Shown: positions 22,880-34,499, counted from the stretch's first letter. The stretch: DNA of 64,000 bases from Sarcocystis neurona (GCA_000727475.1 KL647290.1:2666212-2730211), one strand, 5' to 3'. Numbers and translations: made by a program. The notes: generated by a model not told the origin, from the letters alone.

Positions 22880-24263
22880 GTACGTTTGTCTGCGTTTCTG
22901 TGTGTATTGACTCTTTTCACTTTGAATACATACGCGTCGCTGCTGAAAAAGGAAAAGTTGCGCACGCCCACTATCAACCCAGAGGGAGAGAAGAAGCACA
23001 CGCGTGTAGTAGTAGGTGCTTCGTCTGATATGCATATCATATATATATATATACGTGTATATGTAGGTCCTGGAGAAGAAGAACAAACAACATGTGCGTG
23101 GATACATATACACCGATATATGTATATCTCTGTATGTGTATATATACACATATATATATATATATATCAGAGAAGAGGAAGAAATGATCTTTACTCATAT
23201 ATGTACACATATGTGCATGCGCGTGTATGTTTGTATGTGTTTGTGTGTATTAAAGAAGAGACAAATCAACTTCTATAAGCCCAGAGAGAGAAGAGCGAGG
23301 CGCGCAAGTATGTGTGCAAGTGCTTCGAGGACCTCGACACCGAGTAGTGCAGACGTGTACGCACACAGACACATGTCGGTGTATAAAGAGTCGGCAAACA
23401 GAGAAGAAAACTTTGGGTGAAAGTACGTTTTTGTGGACAGAGATGCTTCTACGCGTGAGGATTGCTGAATTTACCGGTAGCTGCCTTCTTTGTATTTCTC
23501 AGTTCACCGGGCATCAACTGCTGGGAAGGGGTCACTTGTACAAGTACAGAGACTGAAAAGTCTGCTCTCTCTTCCCTGCGGTCTACACATATATATATTT
23601 ATACGACAAATTCACCTGCGCACATGTTGTACTTTTGTCCTCTCTATAAGTGTGTGCGTGCCTCCTTCTCACTCTCTCTGTATATCTATATCTATCTATC
23701 TATATATATATATATATATGTATACAAACACATATACATATTTGTGTTTGTGCCTGATTCTTTCTCTACGTCTACCGCAGGTTGCATACTTTTCCGTACG
23801 TATATCTACACATGTGTGATGGAGTCTATATCTGCCGCTATATATATATATATGTGTATTTTGTTGTGTCTTTCTCTGTCGCTCTGCCTATCTGTTTGTG
23901 TCTCTCTCTTCCTCCATACGTGTACGTGCCTACGCGTGTGTGTCGGTCTTACATGCATCTTCACTTACATGTGCAACTGCGTGTGCCTCCCGTTTTATAC
24001 CCGCAAATATGTAGACAGACTGACATCTCTCTCTGTCTCCCTCTCTCTATATATACAGATGTGAATATACGTCTGTGGCTGCTGGTTTTTCCACGTTTTC
24101 CTCGTCGGAATAGATCCATATGTTTGTATATGTGTTAACGTAAATTCCCATCTATTTTCCCCTGTAGTTTGATAGAAATATGCATATCGCGCTATATGTG
24201 ATTGACTGTGTGCCTGTCTCCTTGTTCGTGTCCCACGTCTCGCTGGCGGTGTGGTCGCGGCAG
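22880..24263 (+). other. Intron of the RlmN-like gene with TA microsatellites
   Basis: GTACGT donor to GGCAG acceptor, 1384 bp. TA runs at 23040-23060, 23148-23167, 23590, 23700-23720 and 23850. Confidence 0.8.
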
Positions 24264-24300
24264 GCAGGCTGCGCGTTTGGCTGCGCCTTCGACGCTCCAG
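24264..24300 (+). CDS. RlmN-like gene, 37-nt exon with the cluster motif
   Basis: Twelve codons plus one base: AGCAFGCAFDAP. Joined in phase 0 to the preceding SIASQ it recreates the family's SQxGCxxxCxFCATG site, except that the third cluster Cys is Asp (codon GAC at 24291-24293) and the following Thr is Pro. Acceptor CGGCAG ends at 24263, donor AG|GTGAAA starts at 24301. In active radical SAM enzymes the three Cys bind a [4Fe-4S] cluster that splits S-adenosylmethionine. Confidence 0.85.
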
Positions 24301-26354
24301 GTGAAATTCTCTCAACTTCTTCTTCTTCTTCGATTTCTTCTCCTTTCCTTCTCTTCTCTTCGAAGCAGAACTCTATACACGTACCTCTTCCCCGTGTCTC
24401 TCTCTCGTTCGCTGCTTCTCTCGCCCTCCCACTTTCACGCTCCCTTCCCTGTTAAGCGTTCTTCTATATTGACGTATGTGACTATAGATGTGTATTTGTA
24501 GGATTTACCAGCGAGAGACACGTACGTGCCTCGGAAAGATTTCTCTTTCTCTACAGTCATACTGCGTTGCCCGAAGACGCTGGGACATACACGTGTATAC
24601 TTCTATCCATGTGTACTTGTCACACATGCGTAGGGGTGGTGCAGACAAGTACATGGATATATCTCTCTATATCGAGGTGGTCTGTGGATCTAAATGTATG
24701 AGGGTACGCATATATATGTAGATTCTAATATGTGGAGAAAAGCAGACATACAGCTCTACGCCCCCATATATGTATATATCTATGTGTACGTATGTGTATA
24801 TGCGTACGTAGATACGTATGTATATGTATATGTAGATACCGGTACATGGTTAGAAATAGGTGTGTGACTCTACGCTTCTCTCTCTCTCTATATATATACG
24901 TATATATGCGTACATAGGGAAGCATGTATGCGTAAATCTATGTATAGGCTGTCGTACGTGTGTGCATGCATCTCTTCGTCTCTCTCTGGCTCTCGCTTTC
25001 TCGCCCTCTGTCTATACGTATCTAATTTTCCCACATATATATGATATCGCTGTCCATCTTCGCCGCTGCGTTTTCCTTCCCTCTCTTTTTCGTTCTTCTT
25101 CAATGTTGCGGCAAAGCGAAACTCTACCAGTCTCCGTGTAGTCTTGTCGGATGCAACTACCAGCGCATGTTTACATATGTATACGCATACATATGGGGTA
25201 CATATCTATATCTATCTATCAATCTATATCTATATCTATATATGTATATATATCGTTGCAGACACGTATGTAACACTTCGAAGATTCACAGATGAATAAA
25301 TGCCATACGCTACGTATGTATCCATAGGGATATGTACGAACATATATATATATATATATATATTCGTGCACGCCCCTATACTGGTCCACCCAGGTGTGTG
25401 GACATCTGTACGTATAAATTAGCGTACGTAGGTAAACACATACCACATGCTGGACCGTTTGTATACATAGATATACCAATGTATGCACGTATATACCATA
25501 TATATGTATGTGCGTATGCGTGTATATACGTACGAATGTGTATATATATGTATATAGATACGTATACATGTACGTGTGTACGTGTGTGTGCCTCCGCCTC
25601 CGCGTGTGTTTATATATGTATATGTGAACGTACACATGTATACATTTCCCTATGTGTATGTATATATGTACGCAGGCATGTACGTCCCTCCGTACATACA
25701 TAGGTATATACGTGCACACATATGCATGTGTATAACCCCATATACGTATATGTACATAAGCGTGTACGTACCTCTCCATGTGTGTCCCTGTGCCTCCACG
25801 TCTGTGACTGCACTCGTACAGGGAGGCGCATGCACGTGAACGGCTGCCGTGTCTCGTGGTGAAGAGGAAGGCCCCCAGTGAGGCTCCTAGATCGACGTGT
25901 GTGCACAGGGGAGCCACCGTCGCTGATTTCTTCCCTGCATCCTTTCTTGCATATCTTCCCGGCAGTTGCTGCTGCTGCTGCTGCGTGCTCCCTCTGAATG
26001 TATATCTGCGTGCATGCATGCTGTAGAGGCGCAGGGCCGCATGCGTTTTGAGTAGCCTTCTCTGCATATTGTCCACACGTGCTTCCATACTTTGAGAGGG
26101 AGAGGGGGGGCGCTGCGCTGGTGTGGTCGTCGCGACCCCCCCTTCCCTGCCCTCTTCAGTCACTACGCTCGTGCGCTGCGCAGCAAGCTCTCAAGTATTT
26201 CACACTTGCCTCCACCTCTTTCTCGTCGTTTACTTCCTTCCTGGAAGGCGGGACTGCCTTTTTTTCCGCTCTCTCTCTCTTTGTCGATATGTGCGTGTAC
26301 ATCTATCTTTATGCGTCTCTATCTTTTCTTGCCGGTTGTGGTGCTGCGACACAG
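24301..26354 (+). other. Intron of the RlmN-like gene
   Basis: 2054 bp with many TA, GTATGTA and pyrimidine stretches, ending CGACACAG before 26355. Long Tyr/Ile/His ORFs on both strands here (for example minus 25219-26163) come from the repeats. I looked for an extra exon supplying a FCATG-like site and saw none. Confidence 0.75.
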
Positions 26355-26459
26355 AGAGGCGACGAGACTTCATTCGCCAGCTCTCCGTAGACGAAATATG
26401 CGACCAGGTGCTTTACCTCATGCAGCAAGGAAGCCGTCCCCGCTCCGTCTCCTTTGCCG
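26355..26459 (+). CDS. RlmN-like gene, exon with the DEIxDQV segment
   Basis: The 105-nt exon reads RRRDFIRQLSVDEICDQVLY, then LMQQGSRPRSVSFAG, matching the family's GFxRNLTxxEIxxQVL and the following VVFMGMGE strand. It takes phase 1 from the previous exon and leaves phase 1 at donor CCG|GTCAGA. Confidence 0.88.
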
Positions 26460-26689
26460 GTCAGACAAACTGCTACGCTGCTGTGCTTCTCTTCTTCTCC
26501 TTCTCTCCATCCGCTGCTGCATGCGTTCACCACACCGCTGCCGCGCTCCTGCGGCGCGCAGTTTTCTTCACGTCTTGCGATGCTCTTGCTGCTCCTCCAC
26601 TGCCCCCGGCTCCAGTGCCTGCTACCTCTTCATGTTGCAGGCTATATATACACGTATGTGTGCATACACATATATATGTGTGGGATGTA

Positions 26690-26896
26690 CCCTCCATGAG
26701 ACACATATATGTGTAGAGAGTGTATCACCGCCATACATATAAATACGTACACACGTGTATGTATGGAATATGTCGATCACATATATATATATATACATAC
26801 ATGAGATATGCCTCCCCCATGCGTATATGGGTTCACATATATATATATATATATGTAAGAATAGGAAGTCCACTTCACAGGTACATATATATATAC

Positions 26897-26927
<31 letters not shown>

Positions 26928-27060
26928 ATGTGTCACCCCCATACATATACATAATATACATATATATATATATATGTATATGCGGTGTGTCTCCCCACAC
27001 ATACATATATATATATATAAATATAGGATGTGTGCCCCCACAAGTATATCTGCATAAAAC
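26690..27060. repeat. Diverged tandem repeat with a GTGTCNCCCCCA core
   Basis: Cores such as GTATCACCGCCA, TGCCTCCCCCATG, GTGTCACCCCCA, GTGTCTCCCCAC and GTGTGCCCCCAC recur every 65-110 bp from about 26721 to 27040, separated by (TA)n. Confidence 0.7.
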
Positions 27061-28149
27061 ATGTGTATACGCATGTTGGTCGTCTGTGTAATTACTTCTT
27101 CGGTGTGCGCCAGTATGTGTCTTTGTATATCGTATGTGTATGCATATAGATGCGTATGTACTTGGTGGAAGCACACGCACGTAGATATACGAAAGGAAGA
27201 GCGGGAAAGGAGGACCGCCAGTCTTAACATTTTCTCCTCTTCGGTCATTTTCTCTCTGGCTGTCCCTTCTCTGTCTCTCTTCTCTCTCTACAGCATCTAT
27301 AACATGCAGTAAAGACGCAAAAAAAAGAAATATAGATAGGTGCCGTAGTGTCTCCTGTGTATACAGACGTTTGTGCTCCACGTATATATATATATATCTT
27401 TGATACCTTTGCCTACACGCCTGTGTGTATACATTCTCACGTTCTTGCCTGCCGGCTTCTATACTTATCTAGAATATATGTATATATGTAGCTATGGATA
27501 TAAATTCACACACACAGAAAAAGCTCTACCTGGCCATATGGACAGACAGGCGGATCTCGTACAGAACAGATTCTAAGATGATTATTCCTCTGGAAGTCTT
27601 CACCCCCTCTCCACCCGTGCACTGGTTTCTGTATATACATATATATACATATATATATGTGTATTTGTATATCCGTGTATATGTATTTATACATACATAT
27701 ATGTATATATATATATAGAAATACAGGTATATATATATACGTAAGTCTGTATACACCGGTATACGAATAAATACATGCATACACCGAAATCAGTACCGGA
27801 CTCGTCTCCACAAATAATACATACATATACACACGCAAATACATATATATATACATGCGTATATGTGAGTATATACGTGTATGTACACACGTATACATGT
27901 GTAGGTCTGCAGAGATGCGTACACATGTATGTACACATAAAACTGTACACAAGGTGGATCTTTAGTAATCCGCATATATGTGTATCAAGAGGTCCGCTGT
28001 CCGTCTCTTCTAACATTTGCAATTACCGGATAAATCCACATTCACATATGTATATGTATGTGTATGAATGTATATACATGAACATATACTTATGTGTATG
28101 TATACGTGTGTAACTGCAAGAGGATGCATCTTTAAATGTAGAGGTCCTT

Positions 28150-29030
28150 GGTGAGAGAGAATAACGCTGACAGGGGGCGTGGTTTTCTGCCATGCGGCCT
28201 TCTGCACTTTTCTTCAGAGGTGTCCCAGGAAAACGGCGGTTCGCTGCTCTCCCGCCGTCTTCTGTTTTCTATTTGCTTCTGATCGGCGTCTCCGTTTACG
28301 TCTGCCTTTGGAGGTCTTCTGCTCCTTTTGTGTCTTTTTTTCTTCTTCCTGAGGCGGCTCTTTGATATTTTCGCGCCTCCGGCTACTTTGGGCTGTTCTC
28401 CTTCTACGTGTCCTTGCGTCACTTCCCTCAACTGTTCTCTTCTGCTTCTCTTTTTTGTGCCCGCTTTCTCCGTGTTCTTCGTCTTCGTCGTTTCCCCTCC
28501 CACTTCGCCCTCCCTCTCTTCTTTTCCTTCTTATTCCTTCTCGTGATCTTCCTCTTCGTCGTCGCTTTGCTCCTTTCCACTTCTTCTTCATCCTTCTGTT
28601 CGCGTCCTCTCCTGCCGTCGCTTGGGTCGCACTCTTGACTTCTCCGTCCCTTCTAAATGCGGTCTTGTCTTCCTGTGCTCTGTGCTAGCCGTTGTTACGT
28701 ACCTTGTTCTGTTGAGTACACAGCGTCACTTTCTTGCTGTTCCTGTTACATCTTTTTCTCTGCGATTTCCCCTCGTCTTTGTTTTCTCTGCCTCGCCTTC
28801 TTCCGGCTCTTCTCTCTGACTTACATGTCTTCTTCCCGTCCTTTCCTTCCCCTTCTGCACCGTTCGTTCCTCCTTGCAGTCTCAACTACCGTCTGTCTTC
28901 TTTTCTTCGTGTTGTTCATATTGTTCACTCCCTACGTCTTTCTGCTTTCTCGCGCCCTTTGTGGTCTTGTCATTTTCTCCCTCCCCCTCCTCCTTCTTCT
29001 TCTTCCCAGTCGCGTGCCCGTATCTGCTGC
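28150..29030 (+). repeat. Long polypyrimidine tract, intronic
   Basis: The + strand is strongly C/T-rich over almost 900 bp upstream of an acceptor. The minus strand consequently shows Lys/Arg/Glu-rich ORFs (28132-28503, 28214-28591), which I do not take as genes. Confidence 0.75.
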
Positions 29031-29038
29031 TAGTGCAG

Positions 29039-29190
29039 GTGAAGGAGAAGCCCTGGCCAACCCGAACGTGTTTGCTGCGCTGCATCTGCTGAGCGACCCC
29101 ACCACCTTTTCGTTCAGCCCGAGAAAAATAAGCGTTGTTACCTCCGGCATTTCCCCGGGCATTGTTAAATTGAACGAGGACCATCCCCAG
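29039..29190 (+). CDS. RlmN-like gene, exon with the GxGEPL-equivalent and SPRxIxVxTxG segments
   Basis: 152 nt reading GEGEALANPNVFAALHLL, SDPTTFSFSPRKISVVTSG and ISPGIVKLNEDHPQ, an almost complete match to the family (GMGEPLxNxxNVxxA, FSPRRIxxSTxG, PxIxxL). The GMGEPL loop is GEGEAL. It enters in phase 1 and leaves in phase 0 at CAG|GTACTG. Confidence 0.93.
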
Positions 29191-29457
29191 GTACTGCGTC
29201 GGTGTTTTTCCTTTTCCTTCGTACTTGCAGAGTTGTGCACTGCTCACCCGTCCCCACTACATGTTCGTACGAAGCACGTGGCTGCGTCACTTCTCCTACA
29301 CAAACTCTGGAAGTCCCTGTAGCAAGCAGACACACGTGTAGCGTACCGCCTAGAAGGGATGGTTGTTTGTGTGCGTAGACGGCTCTACAAATGTAGACGT
29401 TTTACTCTCCTGAAACGTAGGTCGTTGATACAGAGACAGCTAGCAGGGCTTGCACAG

Positions 29458-29529
29458 GTGTCCGTGCTGCTGCTGCGGTCGGCGTGCTTCTCAGCTGCGC
29501 CTTCTCTGCATGTCAGATACGCAGCTCTC
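29458..29529 (+). CDS. RlmN-like gene, probable exon for the LALSLHAP segment
   Basis: 72 nt between TTGCACAG and CTC|GTCACC. VSVLLLRSACFSAAPSLHVR followed by YAAL lies where the family has LALSLHAPxxxxRxxLxP; spacing from the Arg to the next exon's PL fits within one residue. Both borders are in phase 0, as required. The donor is not a strong consensus, so this is the least certain exon of the chain. Confidence 0.6.
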
Positions 29530-29599
29530 GTCACCTAACCACCCACATGCCTAGGTAGGGAGAGAGAGTCATACACGCAGAAAGACACTGCATAAATGT

Positions 29600-30760
29600 A
29601 CATACACGCGTGTGCTGCTGCTGCCAAGCGTCCCTACCGCTGCTAAGCTGTTACTGCTCCTGAGGATGCAGACAGCTGCGCTGCTGCTGCTGCTGCCGCA
29701 GCGGCGGGGCACTACCGCAGGCGAGTTGCTGCCGATGGCGCTGGTGCTGCAGCGTAGTCTCGAATTAGAAAGGCTGCTTTGCTCTTTTTTTTGCCTGTGC
29801 TGCTGCCTCGGGTCGTCTGCTGCGGCACTTGTCTCGTCTTGTGTACTCAGCTGCAGCGCTTGCGTACAGTTCTGCTGCTTCTGCTCCTGGAATTTCAGCT
29901 TCTGCGGCTGGGGAGTTGTGCTCGCGACGCTGCTGCCGCTGCTGCCGCTGCTGTTGCTGCTGCATTGCGTCCTGCTGGTCTTGCTTTCGTTGCTGCTGCC
30001 GGTGCTGCAAGAGTTTTCGCTGCTGTATTTGTTTTGCTGCGTCCTTTCTGCCGCTGTTGTGTTGCTGCTGCTTCTACGGGGTGGTCGGGTTGCTGTGGTG
30101 TGTTGTTGCTGCACAGATTAACTTGTGTTTTTCTCTTTGTTCTCCTTTCCCCGATGAACGCAAGCGTCTGGTAAGCCGTTCGCTTCTCTCGTCTTTGGTA
30201 TTAATGCTCTTCACCTTCTGGCTGTAGCCACACCGCAGAAAACTCGCATCGCTCACGCGGGTGTACGTACGCCGCACCGCACTGTCACTGCCGCTGCCGT
30301 GTCCTTGCTGTGCCATACTCCAGCTTTTATCCTGGTGTTCTACTGCTGGTGCTTGTATATCTGAAGCTCTGCTACGAAAACTGGGTCTTCGAAACGGCTT
30401 GCCTGCTGCCTCGTCCAGCTGCTGCTTTGCTGTTGCCGGGCTTACCGCACGGGGATGTGTTAGCTGCTCTGCTGGTGCAGCATCGCTGCAGCTAATTGTA
30501 CGACCTCTGCGGCTCTGCTGCTGGTTCCATCCCTACCTGCAGCTGTTGCCTTCTTGCTGATGCTGCTCCGTTCTTGCTGCCGCTCCGTTTGACTGCTGCC
30601 GTCGTATTCCTACTACTACTACTACCATGGAAGTTGTGGAAGAGGCGCATCGCCTGGTGCGCTGCTGCAAGTGTTGCTGTTTTGCTTGCGTCTGCTCCTG
30701 CTTCGTTGCTGCTGCTGCTGCTGCAGTGGGCGGGAATAGAGGTGCAGTCAGAAAGAACGT
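29600..30760 (+). repeat. CTG(+) tract in an RlmN-like intron
   Basis: Interrupted CTG units on the sense strand between the exons ending 29529 and starting 30940. ORFs on either strand are Leu, Cys, Ala or Gln/Ser strings. Confidence 0.8.
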
Positions 30761-30939
30761 GAGTGCGTCCGCGGGTCTGCTGCTGCTTCTGCTGTCTTTC
30801 TTGTCCTGCTGTGTCTTTGTTAGCGTTTTTGCTGCTTCGCCGCGGGCCTGCTGTTGGTGGCAGCGCGTGTCATAACGAAACTGCTTCTACTGTGCCCTGG
30901 TGCTCTCTTTTCCCTTCGGCACTCCTCCCCCGTGCGCAG

Positions 30940-31045
30940 GTGGCAGCGGACAGCATGTTCCCACTGCTTGAAGTCTTTGATTTGCTCGACTATCGACTCG
31001 CGAAGACAGGCAGACGTATTTGGCTTGCTTATCCTCTTGTGAAGG
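30940..31045 (+). CDS. RlmN-like gene, exon with the KTGRR segment
   Basis: 106 nt reading VAADSMFPLLEVFDLLDYRL and AKTGRRIWLAYPLVKG, matching the family's YPLxELxxxxxxYxxKTGRRxxFEYxLxxGxND. Acceptor GTGCGCAG, donor AAGG|GTAAGG; enters phase 0, leaves phase 1. Confidence 0.93.
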
Positions 31046-31128
31046 GTAAGGTCGAAATTTGAACGAATATATGTATGCCTACATATACGTTGATATACAC
31101 AGAGAAGAAATGAGAGACAATTTTGAAG

Positions 31129-31159
<31 letters not shown>

Positions 31160-31215
31160 TAATATATGGGTAAATTTGCACATAAGCATGCATAACTCAA
31201 TACATTTGAACATAA

Positions 31216-31247
<32 letters not shown>

Positions 31248-32030
31248 TTACACACGGTATAAATGTATATACATATATGTAGATCAAGAGAGAAATTTAT
31301 GCGTGTGTGTGTGTGTGTGTGTGTATGCTTGCGTATAAGTTTCTATGAGTACACGTATTTGCAAGCGCACAGGAGCACACCTGTAAAACTTGTTGTAGTA
31401 CGCATGTCTGCTTGTACGTCGCTTAAGAGGTTACGGAGTGAAATACGATGATAACGAGTGGGAAGCCTTTGTTGATCGTACGGAGAAAAGATATCTGTCT
31501 ACGCTAAAGATGCGCAGACCTATAAGCTGTATACGTTTACACATGCACGCCTTTATTTACACGTGTATTTCCATTCAGAAGGGAGTCTAGCTGAATTCTT
31601 GTATGCATGTGTACGTATGTAGACATATACAGGGGTGTCTATATCTATATCTCTCTCTCTATATATATACACGTATATATATCTATGTATAAATATAAAT
31701 ACATGCAAGGTTATGTACATATATATATGTATATCGCACCGGCTGGCTGTGAATCAGTTGGGCGAATGTAACAAAGCGAGGGATAGAGACAGCAGACGGA
31801 CGTGTGTGTGGTTCCTGGTAGAACAAGCAGCTCTTGAATACGAATATAAAAGTGCCAAAGAAACGAAGACAGCAAAAGGAGAAGCGTATATATATATATA
31901 TATATACATACGTGAGTAGACGTAGGGTCACACGTGTTACGGACGTGAGTTTGTGTCTGTCTGTACAAAAAACGAGTACCTTACTTGCTCCTCAGAAGTG
32001 AAGACGAGCATTTGCTCTTTGTTTCTAGGG

Positions 32031-32230
32031 TTGCAGATATAGAGAATGAAACATATCTGTGTTTGTGTATATATATATGTGAGTATATGTGTGTGTATAT
32101 TTGTAGCTTTGGAGAGGGGAACATCTCTGTGTTTGTCTACATATATGTGCGAGTATATGTTTGTGTGTATTTGTAGATATGGAGAATGAAACCTATGTGT
32201 TTATGTATGTGTATGTGTGAGCATATGCGT
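32031..32230. repeat. Minisatellite of about 70 bp, three copies
   Basis: Units beginning GTTGCAGATATAGAGAATG, GTAGCTTTGGAGAGGGG and GTAGATATGGAGAATG, each followed by AACATATCTGTGTTTGT-like sequence, a TA/TG run and GAGTATATG. Confidence 0.8.
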
Positions 32231-32739
32231 GTATATGTACACGTGTATGTGCACAAATATGTATGTGTATGTGTGCGTGTGTATGTATGAAAATGTGTGT
32301 GTGCACATATATGTGTATATGCTTCTACGTATACATGCATATGTATATATATATACATGCATGTATATATGCGTGTATGTGTGTGCGCATATATGTGTGT
32401 ATACATATATGTATGTATGACTGTAGTGTATGAATATATGTGCGTATGTATATATTACATGTGTAGAAGATTACTTCTGGGTAATCGTTCTGGTAGAAAA
32501 ATACTGACAAACAATCGGGCGCATTTGTAGGTCCTTTGTCTCTCCGTGGAACTAGCAAGGATGACTACCTCCGACAATGTAGCAGCAGGCAGGCGCCGAA
32601 ATTGCGAAGGTGCTGGTGGCAGCAAGAGGATGAGAAGAAGATAGCTTTTTAAAAGTTGTCTACTTACGTGCTTCAAGGGGAGAGACTGCGCTCTGGCAAA
32701 AACACTGTACCTGGCATACCTGCAAACTTGCTTGCGCCT

Positions 32740-33710
32740 CCTGCTGCAATGTTAACTAAGGCTGTTGTTATTGCTGAGCAACCTGGCTGCTGCCACTGCT
32801 GCTACTGCTCTTTTCTGCGGCAGGGAACGGATGTCTGCTGCTGTTTGCGGACCACGCTTGTCGTGGCTGCTGCCTGCGTTTTTTGCTGCCGCTGGTGGAC
32901 GTCCGTCCCTGCGGCTGCTGCCGCGTGTGGCGTAGCCTTCCGTTGTTGCTGTTTCTGCCTCCTCCAGATGCGCTGCAGAGGACAAAGTGGATTATTTGCT
33001 GCGCTTGGCTGCTTCCTCGTCGTGTCGTGCTGCTGCGGAGGAGGAGGAGGGAGAGGAGAAGGGGAGACGTGTGTGGTACTTGTTGCTTCTACCATGGTGA
33101 CTGCTTCTGCGGCTGCAGTTCGGAATCTGCTGCTGTGGAGTCCCTGCTGCTGCTACGTTTCTCTTTGCTCTTGTATTGCTCTGCTGTGGGGACGGGGACT
33201 ACATGGTGCTGTCTGTGCTCCTGCTCCTGTGGGCTTTTTTTCCCTTGCTGCACGTGAATATTTCGGGCGGACTGCTGCTCCTCCTTGATGGACGGTTGCT
33301 CCTGTTACCGGTCGGCAGCTGCTGGTGTGCCAGATGCTGCTTCAGTAATTGCTGCTGACGTTTGTCTTGTTGATGCCATGCTCGTGCCTGCGTCTACACG
33401 TCCTGCAGCAGCTGCTGCTGGATGTAGGTGTCACGTTATAGGTACGGCGCTCACGTTGCTGCCGTTTACGCCTCCCCTGCTCCTGCTACTGTTGAATCGA
33501 CGTTTGCTGCTGGGGTTGCTGCGCGCGTGCGTCCGCAGTAGCTGCTCCTGCGCATGTGCCCGTCGCCTCGCTGCGGCCGCTGCTGCGCCGCCCCGGAGCT
33601 CCTGCTGCTGTTGGCAGAAGTGCTTTTGCTGCCGCTACTGGCGGAGTCGATTGTGCCTCGCAGTCGTCACCTTGAGAAGTGCTGCAGCTGCTGTGGGGTG
33701 TTGGACGCGA
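32740..33710 (+). repeat. CTG(+) tract in an RlmN-like intron
   Basis: Interrupted CTG units on the sense strand; all frames partly open as Cys, Leu or Ala runs. Confidence 0.75.
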
Positions 33711-33716
33711 CGCCAG

Positions 33717-33946
33717 GACAAAACGACAGTGAAGCGCATGCGCAGGGAATTGCGTCGCTTATTCGATCCCGAAGGAGGGCCACGCAGCACCTTTACCATG
33801 TGCATCTTTTCCCCCATTCTTCTTCTCGTTCTCTTCCCTCCACTCTTGCTTCGTCGTCGTCTCTTTCTAGTTCTTTTTCGGGTAAGGAACCACTTGTGAT
33901 GCACCATGAAGAACTCAGCACCAGACAGGGCCTACAAGATCAACAG
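33717..33946 (+). CDS. RlmN-like gene, exon with the GxNDxxxxA segment
   Basis: 230 nt. G completed across the splice, then QNDSEAHAQGIASLIRS and HLYHVHLFPH, matching the family's GVNDSxxxAxxLAxLL and VNLIPYN; then a Ser-rich insertion and KEPLVMHHEELSTRQGLQ. Enters phase 1 and leaves phase 0 at CAG|GTGGGA. A second donor inside the exon (GGTAAGG at 33882) would break the phase with the next exon. Confidence 0.88.
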
Positions 33947-34499
33947 GTGGGAAGAAAGACGGTTGTGTGGTCGAATCGAAGAGCAACAACGGATGCTTCC
34001 CACTTCTTCTTCGCCGTCTCCTCCCAAAGTTTGTTAGCGCCGATGTCCTTTTTTTCTTCGGTCGATGACAACGAGAGCGACAAGTGTCTAATCATGGACA
34101 AAGTGTATACCAAGATATACTTGATCGAACAATGCTGTCTTTACTCGTTTATATGTGTGAATGAACGTGCGTGTATGCACACAAGTGTGACTGGGTGTGT
34201 GTATGTGTGAGTGTGTGTGTGTGTGTATATATTCGTATAAACTGACGGATATATGCGCGCACATATATGTGTTTGTATAAGTGTACGTAAATAAGTATAT
34301 ACATGTATATGTATACATGTGTGCGTATTTGAAGCCGGATTCTGTGTGTAAAACTGATGGATTTTTTGTAACTCTGGATGTCCCCGAGAGTATGTGAGTG
34401 TGTCCTTATGTATATGCGTACGTACGAACACCCCTCTGTATCTACGAATCTGCAACATGTCAAATTTGTCTTCCGTCGTCTGCGGATACTGCTTCACAG

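Larger units (their letters stand above)
26460..29038 (+). other. Intron of the RlmN-like gene with repeat array and polypyrimidine tract
   Basis: 2579 bp. It contains the 26.7-27.05 kb array, TA runs to about 28.1 kb and then about 850 bp dominated by C and T, ending GCTAGTGCAG before 29039. Confidence 0.8.
31046..33716 (+). other. Intron of the RlmN-like gene
   Basis: 2671 bp: TA/TG microsatellites to about 32.47 kb, including a minisatellite at 32.03-32.23 kb, then a CTG(+) tract from about 32.74 to 33.71 kb. It ends CGACGCCAG. Confidence 0.8.

Noticed and set aside
25219..26163. Minus ORF of 314 codons inside an RlmN-like intron
   Set aside because: His/Tyr/Ile/Arg repeats from TA/TG microsatellites, and it lies between two well supported + exons.
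28132..28591. Lys/Arg-rich minus ORFs
   Set aside because: Explained as the complement of a polypyrimidine tract in a + intron; no start context or domain.
33882..33888. GGTAAGG donor inside the 33717-33946 exon
   Set aside because: Using it gives phase 1, which does not fit the following exon; the donor at 33947 fits.
32656..33899. Several + ORFs of 60-210 codons rich in Cys and Leu
   Set aside because: CTG repeat in an intron; only 33717-33881/33946 of this region matches a protein family.
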